DNA of 64,000 nucleotides from Amphiura filiformis (GCF_039555335.1 NC_092640.1:44117099-44181098); one strand, 5' to 3'. Shown: positions 45,492 to 57,102, counted from the stretch's first letter. Notes: a model not told the origin generated them from the sequence alone. Numbers and translations: made by a program.

Positions 45492-45809
45492 GTAATCTAG
45501 AAACTTTACAGCTGGAGAAACTGAAAACCAAATTCTCGCGAATATCTACAACCATCATTGAACCAAACACAAAGCTCTCCAAATATCAAGAAATGGTACG
45601 TCAGAAAAGCAGCGACATTACGGGGATTGAATACATTTGGCACAACCAAACCTTCCAAGAGTTTGTGACATCTATGGAAGCAGGGCAGAAGTATCATTTC
45701 ATCACCATTGTCCATGCCATGTATTATTTGGGTGAAGTAGAAGAAACAGTCCAAACGTTCTATGAGTTATTGGAACCTGGCGGGATGATCTTCATGGTAA
45801 TACAAGCAG
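45492..45809 (+). CDS. HNMT-like: HNMT-like methyltransferase copy 3, exon 2
   Basis: The exon runs from the acceptor cccaatag to GCAG|gtaggt. It is 318 bases, one codon shorter than in copies 1 and 2, and keeps the phase. The missing codon is in the acidic SAM motif: IEPNTKLSKYQEM here against IEPSTERISKYQDM. The Glu matching human Glu89 remains. Further text is YIWHNQTFQEFVTS, TIVHAMYYLGEVEETV and LEPGGMIFMV. His again replaces human Gln143. The donor lies four bases before a better-looking gtaaga, but only the first keeps the frame into exon 3. Confidence 0.92.
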
Positions 45810-46684
45810 GTAGGTAAGACAATTGTAATACTCAAGTTTGTTTTGGGTAGGGACGTGTCTACAAGAGTTTGAAAGTGGGACATTTATAATTATTGAAGAG
45901 ATTCATCAGGAATACAGTTATCAGATATCAAAGTTTTCATAGTAAAAATTCCAAGAAAAAACTCACGTTTTCCATACAGTTTCGGCAATCCTATCTGTTG
46001 CCTTTCTCAATGGTTTCTGTTTTGTTGGATGGTATGACGTCATCGGAAGATGATGACGCCCTCAGGATCAATTGGTCATAGACGTGACTCAGTTGGAAGG
46101 CCCCTCGTGACTGAGTCACGTCTATGACCAATTGATCCTGAGGGCGTCATCATCTTCCGATGACGTCATACCATCCAACAAGGGATCTATTGGCATATAC
46201 CATTGAGAAAGGCAACAGATAGGATTGCCGAAACTGTATGGAAAACGTGAGTTTTTTCTGAATTTTTACTATGAAAACTTTGATATATGGGACATTTATA
46301 TATAAAAAAATCGCCAAAACCCTGGCCCAAATTTTATCAAAATTGTTAAATGTTGTGCAATTTTGGCTCAAGATTCACAAAATTTGGTCAATTAGTGACA
46401 AATTTGAAGATAATAAAGACCATCTATATTCCAGTTTTCACCCAAAAAAGGTTCATCCTAATTATTCCAGAAGGATGAGAATGAGACCAATTTTCCAGGC
46501 GTATCCATTTCAGCGGCACGTCAACGGCCCGAGATAAATAAAGCTTAGATTTCGGCAGAGTATGAGTACCATCATATCACCATACATGTAAACAAAATGT
46601 CAAAAAAAGTCTCTACCTAATTGGGTGGTCATAACTCTGAACATACTTTCATAAAAGCAGTATAAGTTCTTCTTTCTGTCGTAG
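45810..46684 (+). other. Intron 2 of HNMT-like copy 3
   Basis: GT-AG intron of 875 bp, the shortest of the three second introns. More than a third of it is a single large palindrome (45925-46286). The right part shares ggctcaagattcacaaaatt with copy 2 intron 2. Confidence 0.88.
45925..46286. repeat. Large near-perfect palindrome in intron 2
   Basis: The left arm is 45925-46092 and the right arm 46111-46286, with an 18-bp loop. Shared words include atatcaaagttttcatagta, tttcggcaatcctatctgtt, ggatggtatgacgtcatcgg, aagatgatgacgccctcagg and tcaattggtcatagacgtga, each with its complement on the other side. The arms differ mainly by a segment of about 10-15 bases. gggacatttata occurs on both sides of the structure and may be a target duplication. 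Confidence 0.92.
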
Positions 46685-47091
46685 ACTACTATGGGATATC
46701 ATTGCTTTGGAAGACATTCCCACAGCTAGCAGTGGAACAGCAGACTCCAGCAACTACTACTGAACCACAGAAGATAAAGACAAACTGTCTTATCACCTCC
46801 ACAGATGTCAAATCTGTTCTCAGCAAGTACCAGATGGCTTATACTCAATCGTCTTACACAGTATCATCAGATCTAACCACATGTTTCACCCAAGATGAGA
46901 TGACACCTGTCACCAAGCTTCTACTTGATTTCATCACTATGACAGTGGATTTTCTGGAATCAGTATCAGATGAAACCGTTAATCAAGTCATGGACCTTAT
47001 CAAACGTAATACACGTGTCAAGAAAGGTGATCAAGGTGGTGATAAATATTACTTTGATAATAAAGGTGATATTCTAGTAATATCAAAGTAG
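46685..47091 (+). CDS. HNMT-like: HNMT-like methyltransferase copy 3, exon 3
   Basis: The exon follows tgtcgtag. With the split codon it reads DYYGISLLWKTFPQLAV, so the Gly at the junction in copies 1 and 2 is Asp here. Further blocks are SKYQMAYTQSSYTVSSDLTT, KLLLDFITMTVDFLES and the end KYYFDNKGDILVISK-stop. The LLWKTF segment is closer to human HNMT (DKLWKKYG) than in the other copies. It is 407 bases, intact, and completes a 317-residue protein. AATAAA lies about 84 bases past the stop. Confidence 0.93.
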
Positions 47092-47174
47092 TTAATACCT
47101 AAGATCTGACCCAAACTAACCAAAGTGGGCAATAATGAAATTGAGATATAGGTGTAAATAAGGGGCAGGAATAC

Positions 47175-47180
47175 AATAAA
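47175..47180 (+). promoter_or_regulatory. Candidate polyadenylation signal of copy 3
   Basis: AATAAA 84 bases after the stop codon. A foldback element begins directly after it, so the 3' end of this transcript probably lies at the border of that element. Confidence 0.4.
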
Positions 47181-47186
47181 AGGTAA

Positions 47187-47925
47187 TAATTGGAATTCCA
47201 GGTAAAAACCACATGTGCCTGCTAACGGTCAAAATTTTTTTATTTCATGAGGTGAAAGGGCTTTGGTAGTAGGTTACAAAAAGTCACATCAAAAATTCCT
47301 CCGAAGACTGTTGCCATAGCAACGGCAGATTTTATGATTTTGGCGATTTTTGCTTATTTTGGGGTGAAAAAAAGGAAAATATGTACTTTTCTGAATTGCT
47401 CCTGAAAATTATTAAACTTTCTGGCAACACTGGCTTTACAGGTCAAATAGCCCCAGATATATTTTTAAATCAAATTTGGAAGGGGCAATGTCTGCCCAAG
47501 TACCAACAAAGAGGAAATAATTCTGGGTGCTCAAGCAAAATTAGTTTTTAGACTTCAAAGATAGGGTAACAAATGCATTTTTTCAAAAGTGCTAAATTGG
47601 CAATGTTGTCCAGCCCTAAAATGGCACATAGGGAAATATTATTGAAGATAAAGATAGTACTTTATGGTGGTAAGGTTGCTTTTTAATGTGACCTCGAATT
47701 TACAGTCAGGAGCAATTCAGAAAAGTACACATTTTCCCTTATTTTCACCCCAACATAAGCAAAAATCGCCAAAGTCATAAAATCTGCCATTGCTATGGCA
47801 ACAAGCTCCGGAAGAATTTTTGATGTGACTTTTTGTGACCTATTGCCAAAGCCCTTTCACCTCATGCAATACAATTTTGTTGACCGTTAGCAGGCACATG
47901 TGTTTTTTACCTGAATTGCAATTAA
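47187..47925. mobile_element. Long-armed foldback element downstream of copy 3
   Basis: Arms of about 210 bp share caggtaaaaa, cacatgtgcctgctaacggt, catgaggtgaaagggctttg, acaaaaagtcacatcaaaaa, gttgccatagcaa and cttttctgaattgctcctga, each found in complement at 47690-47913. The centre (47430-47690) is unique. No coding capacity. taattg words lie at both extremes, but a clear target duplication was not established. Confidence 0.85.
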
Positions 47926-48480
47926 ATAAACAACATACAAAATATATACATATATTCAAGTCCCTGCACAAGCAGGTATGTCCGGATTTTTTACTCTGGT
48001 ATATCTGCCTATGCATGTTATGTTTCCATTTGTAAATTCACGTTTAAATGTGCAAGTGTGCGATGCGTAATTCTTCTTTCCCATGTGCATAGATGGTTTA
48101 TAAGAGAATCGTTTTTGTATAGAAACCTTTCCATATGAAGAACACTCACTAAATTTACCACTCTTAGAAATTGGGCAACTCCTTATGAATTAAGCAACAC
48201 TTTGTAGTAACATATATTTTAAATAGTAACATATAATTTAAACAGTTCTGTAGTGCACAACCATGGAATAACCAGGTTTACTTTGGATTAATTTATTCTT
48301 GCTCTACACTTTGTGTATTGAGCACTCTTTACCAAGCCAACCTGACATTAAATTATAGTTTTGACTATATTTTAAATATATATAAAAGTATTAGACATCA
48401 AATATTTTACGTAACATACGGAGTCTGTAGCTACGTTTATTGCAGTCTGTAATCCCTGTAAAGTATCTTAAAGTATGCAC
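47926..48480. other. Spacer, nothing recognised
   Basis: A+T-rich sequence downstream of copy 3 with no gene or repeat that I could identify before the 34-bp array. Confidence 0.4.
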
Positions 48481-48486
48481 TAACCT

Positions 48487-48656
48487 GTATATCCAATGAA
48501 ATGATCCATTGTAAAAATCCGTATATCCAATGAAATGATCCATTGTAAACATCCGTATATCCAATGAAATGATCCATTGTAAACATCCGTATATCCAATG
48601 AAATGATCCATTGTAAAAATCCGTATATCCAATGAAATGATCCATTGTAAACATCG
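48487..48656. repeat. 34-bp tandem repeat, five units, after copy 3
   Basis: Unit starts are at 48487, 48521, 48555, 48589 and 48623. The sequence is that of the array at 24214, and single-base variants (aaaaatcc against aaacatcc) alternate. Position about 1.4 kb past the stop of copy 3 mirrors the first array, about 1.4 kb past the stop of copy 2. Confidence 0.95.
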
Positions 48657-48729
48657 GTAAGGAAGAAAGTATGCAAAAGAAAAGAGAAATACAATTGTGT
48701 CAGCATCAGTTGAAAATATTAACATTGAC

Positions 48730-49200
48730 TTTTATTGGTCTAAGCTTTGGAATTATGGCCGGGTATGTGGAGGGATGAGGCTGTTGAATGGGTCACCCAC
48801 CTTTAATTTCATTTGCTTAATTAATCTGTATTTTAGGTTACTGTAACTGTAATATGTAATCTCTGTAAAGTGTTTTGATATATACCACCTGCACTATATA
48901 AATCACATGTATTATTATTATTACCATATCATTTGACGTACCCTAAAATGCATCTTCGCTGCATTTTTAACTTTGCAAATCTGTAAATATTTTTGGAAAA
49001 TATAGGTAAGCTTGCCCATTAAGGATTAAGGGTTTATCTTTTCAATTCTTTAGTTAAAGAATTTCATTTAAAATATTCAGATATTAGAACAATTGCTATC
49101 TCACATGTGTTATCTACTGAAGATAGTAAATATAGTACACAGTAACAATGAGCTATCTCCTCAAAATCGCCAACTTCGTATCATATGCTCTCTACGAGGT
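48730..49200. repeat. 3' module of the tandem unit, after copy 3
   Basis: The stretch gtggagggatgaggctgttg to tgtattttaggttactgtaa is nearly identical to 23959-24040. Diverged ctatctactgaagatagt-type words follow at 49105-49130, as they do after copies 1 and 2. Confidence 0.75.
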
Positions 49201-49489
49201 CAGTCAGTATGTAATAAACGTTGACCTTTAACCACGTATATTGATTATTTGGATGGAATTTCTTTATGATTACATAAACACTGTACCTTTTTCTTTCAAA
49301 TCACATTATGTAAACGATACCACATACAACAAAAATGTAAACACCTAACTAAATAAATAATTCAATCAAACGATGACCACTCTCTTTGTACAATTATTTT
49401 TTGTATAAATGTAACAATAGCTGAATAACAGTTATATAGTGTAAGATATATTAAACTTGATACCATTATATGTTACATTTGTTTGACAT

Positions 49490-49775
49490 TTGTTTAACAG
49501 TCCTCGAAGTAAACTTTATACATCTAATGATATGTACTTAAAGTGTATGTAGCTGGGAAGAAAAGCCGACCATCATTTGAAAATTTTGACCTTTTGTATT
49601 GAAGATATACATTTTGTCCCCAAAAGACCTCGCCTAAAATTGGTATCATTAAAAAAAAAAATTTGATATCAGAAGGACATTCCTCGTGTTCAGAATGCAA
49701 TTTGGTGTACCTGATGTGCTCTCAGGTCAACAAAAATATTGTGCAAACGTCGTTATTCGACCCCTGGCTATTTGG
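49490..49775. mobile_element. Foldback MITE family F, partial copy
   Basis: It contains cagtcctcgaagtaaacttt, then gtgtatgtagctgggaagaa, then tatcagaaggacattcctcg, then gatgtgctctcaggtc. The left arm's outer part and most of the middle are missing. Confidence 0.75.
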
Positions 49776-52700
49776 CTATTGGCTATTTGTAATTACACAT
49801 GTCCAATCTTACAATGGAATTAGCCAAATTCGTTGTGTTGAGTGCACTACACTAAATCCTTCCGCATTTGGTGTAACCCTTCATAGTTCCGGTAAAAATA
49901 GCGCCTATGCGAAATATATCGGCGTCCCAAGGGAACCAAATTTGAGTGACTCTTGGTTGTTTTGATAAAAACGATAGAATAGGAGCTCAACATTACAAAT
50001 CTGTTCAGAAAATGTTCCGAATCGAATGTACATGGGCAATAGGCCCTCGGAACAATATCATGGCCGGAACTGGTACGGAGGCGAGAGTGTCGGCTGAAAT
50101 TCGGGATGGCGCTGTTCAGGAGTTCGTATCTCTTAATCTTGTCTCAACTTGTCCCAAAAAATCAAATTTAAATAAAAGTTTAATCTTTATTTAAGACGTT
50201 GATTCGATCAAAATATTAAAAATGTTGTTACATGGGGTAGAAAAACAAACTTACTTTCTTGTATTTTCCCGTGTATTTCAATGGGACGATTATTTAGTGG
50301 TGTGCGCCCTGTTTGCCAGGTCAACAGAGAAATGCAGATAGCTTTGGCATATTAGAGTCACGCGGTAGCCGTGACCAGCAAGTTTTAAAAAAAAAGACTG
50401 ATAAAGAAGACTAATAATAGGGATGACCAATGAGCCATCAACTTGATTAGAACACTCCCATAGACATGCAGGAAGCTCAACTGTGCACTGCTTGCACAGA
50501 CATTTCTAAATTGAGCTCATTCTTTTATTTTTCATAATTTTTCTGTAAAAATTGGAGATGTTAATGCCAATTATATTTTGTAACTATCCTGCAAATTACA
50601 GCATCATAACTTATTTGGTTTTTCTGTAAGTGTGAGTCAAAATTGGTCCATCGCCACAGTGCGCTTTTAAATTGCCAGTGGCCCAGTGCAGCACTGCTCA
50701 GAATGGCACAAAATATTCAGATGAATAAGATCAGGTGAACACCTTGACCTACTGAGCTGTAATTTAGCAGAGTTGTTGTTATTACCTCTATCATACCCTC
50801 TGTAAAAAGGAAAAAAACCGGACAAGTAGATCTCGAGTTAAAATTAAATCACCAGCTTCCCTTTGGAATTTCCAAACACCTTTCAAATCATGTTAAATAG
50901 ACACCTTTCTGAATATAAATGTGAAGTTTCATGCTCATTTGTTGTATTATTCACCTGATCTCAACCCTAAACATTTTCTTATATTTATACCATCTGCACT
51001 GATTTGCTGCTATACACGCACAGGAGCTGTACTTTTAAAATACGCGCCTAATCAATAATGAGTCTTTCACTCCATTGTTAAAGTACTAGGCTCCCTGTAG
51101 CATATGGAGTGACCAGGCCCTGGAGTGTGATGGTTTTGTAGCACATGACAGTATTCATTCAAGCCTATCAAGGTCAGTTATTAGCCACTTGCTGAATGGC
51201 TGGGCATTATCAGCTATCAAAGAGATACCTTATGCTGCTGCCAATCACAATAGAGGTTAAACATTTTGTTAAAACCCCAGAAGTGATATCAGGACAAAGC
51301 TGTGCATGTTGGTACTTGATTGTTTGGATTCCTATGTTGAAAATCCCTTGTAGTACATTAGTATTTTTCTTATGTGTAGTGTATATTGTTGTGGAAAAAA
51401 GTTCACCTGGACTTTTGATTTTGTGCCACTTTGGCCATTATGGATGATTTTTGGCAAATGTTTTCTAAAAGCATGATTTCAGTGCCTCGGTTTGAAGAAA
51501 TACTTCATGCTATTGACTAGTAAAGTGCCATTTCATAAGAAACCCCTTTGATACTTTCACAATATGCTTGTTTCATGTTTGCATATATATTAAAATAAAG
51601 AAATATAAAAAGGTAAATATATGCTTATACCAATTTTGCTCACATTGCTATATTTAGACTTTGTCAATTTATTTCGTTCCAATGACCGGTGAGAATGGGA
51701 AACTTTGAAAATTCATAATTCGAAAAGTTTTTGACCGATTTTGACCATTTAACCACCAAAATACTTCTGTTGATGAGTTCTTTCCAGACAACAATCTTTT
51801 GTAGCAAAAGGGGCAAAATGAAATTATGATGGTTGTCACGTCAGAACTCGCATTTTTTTAAAAATATATTATTTCTGTAAATGTCCAGCGCCGTCTGATT
51901 CACTTGATCATTAAGTTTTCAGGCATAGCGCCACATGCGGCCGATATGTTCGTATTTCCTTTGTAAGTTAATCGGACCACCTGGATTTATACCGGGATTT
52001 TTAAATCACAATGGAAGTATTGTGACCCGATTTTAACGTGCGCATTGGAAGAGCGTTTTCATTTACTTTCGATATAATTTCTGCGGTGTAAAGTCGTGGG
52101 TTCATCGCCACCGCCTTGGTGGTTCACCTTTATTAATGGGCGCGGTCACAGTACCTCTGTGAAATTAATTACTCAGTTTGGCAATTGCATGCGTAGTATG
52201 AGCAATTGAGGTCAATTATGTATTTGACGATGAGTAATTTTTCCTGGTTTTGAGGACAGGGTCTAATTCTGCATAAAACCGGGCAACGTTATTTCTATAG
52301 ATCTGCTGCGCATTCAAATTGCATTGTATTGCATCGTAATTTCATTTGTGTCTATGCTAATTATGTTTACACAACATGAACTCACGTGTTTTCAAGCAAA
52401 TTCGCCGATAATAGGTGATCAAAAGCGATCGGAATGTTACAAAAGTACAGATCGCATTCAGCCTACTTCATATGAGATGATCTTTGGAAAAATACGGCAT
52501 AATTTGTCTTGGTGTTTGCGGAATGCCATGCAGTAAAATATTAATACGTTGCGGCAATTCATGATTGACAACTAACAATCGGCGTGTCCTTCGTATCCTC
52601 CACTGTCAATTTCTTATCCACTCACTAATCCTCACAAAAGCTTTGTGTCGATTACGTAATGTGTGGAGCCAAATTGCAATAAGTACAATGAAATAATGAG

Positions 52701-54300
52701 TAGGGTGGGCTCCGAGGCGGGTTTCTTCTTCATCTTACGTAACAGTATTGTTCTCCAAAAAAACCCGGAAGCTTGTCGTTTGGAGCTCTAGCTGAAATAC
52801 AGCAAGATAATGTAAGATAGTTAATGTAAACCTGTATTTTAGCTAGAGTATCTCGAGCTAGGTTAGACCGGCGCGGGTGTATTTAAAGACACTTGAGACT
52901 GATGGCAGTCCTGGACGTGGGTGTTCTCAAGAGACTACCAGAGCGATGCATGCAACGCCGCATAAACTATATCTGAAGTCAACGTAAGTAAAATATATTG
53001 TTTTGTATATGTAATTAATTTGGGCCTAATTATGGCGAAATATTTAATTTGGAAATTTGGAAAGTTTCTTTTAGCATGTTTGATCTCAAACGTTTGTGTT
53101 GGAAAATTTTAACCAATTTTTGGAAAGGTAATTATTTGATTCATCAATTTACCAATTCTTGAACTTGAAAAAATTTCCCACTTTTAAAGAAATGAATGGC
53201 TGGGAATGTCCAAAATGTGGGTTGGAAGAAAAATTCAGCTAAAGAAATTGTAATTGAATGAATTAGAAAAAACGGTTTTGTGAGAATAGTTCTTCCCGTA
53301 AAATGTTGGGAGTCTATAATATCGTTGCTGTGTTTATATTATTGTTTGTATTATTTGTATATATGTAGGCCCTAATTTACAATCGTGAAATGAGAATTTA
53401 CGACATTGAGAAATATTTATATAATTTCGGTGGATTGCGAAAGCAACTGTTTTGGAAAGAAAATGTACTGTTGTGCAAGTAAGGAAACAAAAGAGATGCA
53501 CCTGTATGCAAATTAGATGACGTCAGTGCCACGCCCTTGTTAATTAAATGGGGTTTAAAAGTGGTCGTGTGCATCAATTTAAAAATGAAAGTGCGTATTT
53601 TATTGGTTTGATATTTTGTATTAAAAATCTATTCAAATTGCGCACGTATTTTCAAATTTTGGGTTGTTTGTTTGTTTATATTCCAGTCCATATTTTCATT
53701 TGAGGAACTGGATGGGTTAAGGGGTTTTCACCATATTTTCGTTTGCTACTGGTTACCAACGACTGGAATCACTTTCACCACTTGAACTTCACCTCGTACA
53801 CAACTTGACGACCCGATCTTCAATTGGAGATAAAACATCATTTTTTTCCGGTTTATGAACTTTCGCGATCAGCGTTTGGCATTTTTACATCGTCATTTAC
53901 GCATGAACTCATCGCGAATACATTATCGGTACCAATTCTTCGGATCAGCTTCAATTGAACGGCCGTGGGTTTGTGTATACACTTTTGTGAGGTTGTGTAT
54001 TATTAGACAAGTTTATACATATTAAAAGTAGGTAATAATGAGCAAAGATCAAAGATTTGACACAGTCAAAGCAAAGTTGGCAATACTGACATTGAGATAG
54101 AGGCAAAAAATACAATAAACAACATAAAAAGTGAACATATAAAAAGATCATAATTTTGTAACGAAGTATACTAGGGACTTTGGGGTTTTCCGGTGCATCA
54201 GTAAGCTTAGATACCTAGCAAGTTAGTCAAGGTAATAACTCAATTTTCAACTTTGGTATAAGTGGATCAGATCATGTCACATACAGACCTGTGTAAAAAT
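49776..54300. other. Long gene-free interval
   Basis: No coding exon with recognisable homology was found in these 4.5 kb on either strand. Sequence at 52855-53000 has a TATTTAAAG word, a more G+C-rich stretch of about 110 bp and then aacgtaagtaaaat, which would fit a promoter and non-coding first exon with a donor; see findings. The rest lacks distinct repeats by eye. Confidence 0.4.
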
Positions 54301-54302
54301 CA

Positions 54303-54412
54303 AATTAGTGAGGTTCCAAGTAGAGTTTCTATCACTGATTCGGAGACATGCCGCAAAATAAACACTCACAATTTATGGAAGAAACTCTACTTGGAACTTT
54401 ACTAATGTAAGT
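54303..54412. repeat. Hairpin with 27-bp arms
   Basis: attagtgaggttccaagtag, then agtttc, on the left is matched by gaaactctacttggaacttt, then actaat, on the right, with one mismatch. The roughly 50-bp loop has no noted feature. Confidence 0.8.
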
Positions 54413-57102
54413 AATATAACTTGCCGCCTCTATTTATTAACTGTGTACAAATCAACATATAACACTCTCAATTTATTCACATATTGGTCTAATCCAGATA
54501 AATTTTATAGCACGCCACATCAACAAGTACACTTAGGGGTGGTGCAATATTTATGTGTACCCCTGGGGTGGTGAATGTATATTCCTACTTTTTTGATGGC
54601 ATATATATCAAAACGATGCCATGTAGAAGTTGTGAATGTCGAAGGTAAATTACCCAACAAAATGATTAACTTGACCTAATAATGCAGTATACTAAATACC
54701 CAATACCGTTAGGAAATTACCCAATACTATTGAGTAATTAAAGGCAATATATCACCAACGAATGGGCAAAATAATGTGGAAATTACATAATACCATTGGG
54801 TGACATTATATTTCCCAACAAATTGGTAAATTAACCCTAAATCGGGATAACCTTTGGGTTGGGTAATACGTCTAGAAAAAGGGTTGTTCGTATAACAACC
54901 AGGGGTTCATGGCATACCATTTATACAAACGCGACAGCAAAGGATTTAATGCTTATTTATCGTGAAAATAACCTATTTATTTCCATGTCCCAAAGAACAT
55001 GTGCATCTATCGGGAACAAACCTTTTGTTATGCTAAATATAGCCTTCCGAATTTTGTGCGTTGAAGGTCTCAATCTACATACATCAGTGAACAACATCAA
55101 AAGAGGAGCTAAGCTGTTCGGGTGCACTTGTGTATAATAACAATAAAAAAGCGCAGTGATTTATAGTGCGCTACGCATAAACACAACGTATAGACGTTGA
55201 TCCACAAGCCTCAGCACACTTAACAGGTTGTCACTGACTATTACGGCCCCACATCATTCCATAAACCATTAAACAACAATAAATAATAATGAGAGCAAAT
55301 CAGCTGGTCAACTTGACAGCGGCGGACTTATAATAGGTGAATTGATGAATACGGTATGTTTGAGTATTAAGGGGTTGTCTGGAATGGCAGGTGAGTCAGG
55401 GGTCAAAAACAAAATTGTGACGTTTTTGACCTCAGCACATGTGTATGTATGATGTGCCATACAGAAATTAACAAAAGAATACCTTAAAGTATCATTTTTT
55501 AATGTTTTTTTGCATAAACAATATCTTTTACAAGTTACAACTATTTGTACCGTGGGCGTGTCTGTTGTCAGGTCGATGACATACCTTGAATAATAAATAT
55601 TGTGGCTTTACATTACGCATTGCTTAAAGCAATAGTAGCCTTGACCCAAGGCTTTGGGTCTATAAGTCACAGAAAAGCACATAATATTGCTTTATATACC
55701 CCCCCTCATTGTGTTGTCTCATATCCTTGCTTGCAATAAATATAAATGTGCTGATATTAACTCATGGTGGTTTCTTTAATGTTTACGTGTAAATGGCTAG
55801 CGTTGCACCTGGCACCACTTTCCATAATTTTAAATTATGCAGGACCAAAAATTGTGTACTCACAAGTTTTAGAAAACTGACCAAATCATAGATCCAAACT
55901 CAATATCCTATAATTGGTCTTAGATTACATGCATGTAGCTGTGGCACCAAAAATAGTGCCCTCATACCTTTTATATCTTGTTTGGAAGATTTTTAACTTA
56001 ATAATTTTGGTAATGAATTTAACTCTTTAATTTGTGATGATTCATTGACACTACTTCATAAAGTACTATGTTAACTGTAAAGTATGTTAAATACAAAATA
56101 GGCCTATGATAGCTTAACAATAATATGTCGCACACCCCTTATGACTTAAGTAACTTAGTAAGTTAGGCATCTAGGCCTACTTTAATTTTCACTGAAAATT
56201 AATTTTACTGTTCTAACCATGTCAAAAAGACTTGGTCAAGTCTAAAGCAATAGAGGGTATACAATACAATGTCACTCATGACAGAGTCAACCTCATCATA
56301 TTCATTGAAATAAAATTTTGAAATCCGTATAAGGTACCACGGCCAATTCGCATGATAATACAGGTAAAACAGGTGAGGTATGAGTGGTTTTGGAATCAAA
56401 CTACACACTTGTGCCTCTATCACCTTAGAGCTGTCCCATGTCTCATATCCCTGAATAAACCAACCGAGCTCAACCGTAACGGTATAACAATTGATATTGT
56501 TGTGCCTATAGAAATCAGTTCCAATGTCTTTATTTGGACACACCTCAGTGACCCGAATACATTAATGTCCATATTGGTGGAATATAGTATTGGCGAGTTG
56601 TGATTTACTTTGCAGAGTTTTTAAACTACGTTTTAAAATACTGCAGCATTCTGTGTGTGGTAGCATGTATAGTGTGGCGTAACATGTGATGGGTGTGTGG
56701 GGCGGCTTACTTGTTTTAGGGTGCGCTTATCTTTTAATATGGATTTGTGGCATATTAAAAATTGATCCGTTGTCCTATACAAAAAAACAACAATTTGGGG
56801 CTGATTTGGTGGCAGCTGGGGCATGTGTAAAAATTTGGTTTTGAAATATTGTACACATTTCACGTTAAAACGTCATCAATTATGCCTTCCGAAAAATGTA
56901 CATTTTCCTAATTTATACCCTGCCTTGTGGTAATTTATTTCCGTAGGGTGATTGAGGTTAAATGTTTGAGTGAATGAAACATTCATGTAATATGAAGGTA
57001 TATGCTGAAATGCATCATTTGTATTGTTTTTTCTTTCTTTTTTTTTGTTCACAATAATGATAAGACACCCAAAATATCCAAGATAGTGTCAGTAAGTTAT
57101 GG
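54413..57102. other. Gene-free interval with old dispersed repeats
   Basis: 54690-54870 contains several degenerate ttacccaat/ccattgggt words of both orientations. 55015-55130 resembles 310-430. 55140-55190 contains gcgcagtgatttatagtgcg, similar to LINE or SINE tails. Open frames near 56205-56603 on both strands are not supported by any motif. Confidence 0.45.

Noticed and set aside
45893-46371. Two small frames sharing a Lys/Ser-rich stretch and SIQFRQSYLLPFSMV
   Set aside because: The shared peptide is produced by the two arms of the palindrome read in opposite directions.
24208-48725. Repetitive minus-strand peptides (FHWIYGCLQWIISLDIRMFT type) over both 34-bp arrays
   Set aside because: The unit lacks minus-strand stops and its length is not a multiple of three, so all frames stay open by chance. 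No start context, domain or splice sites.
56205-56603. 112-residue minus frame and 83-residue plus frame
   Set aside because: Mutually overlapping on opposite strands with no recognisable domain or codon bias evidence.
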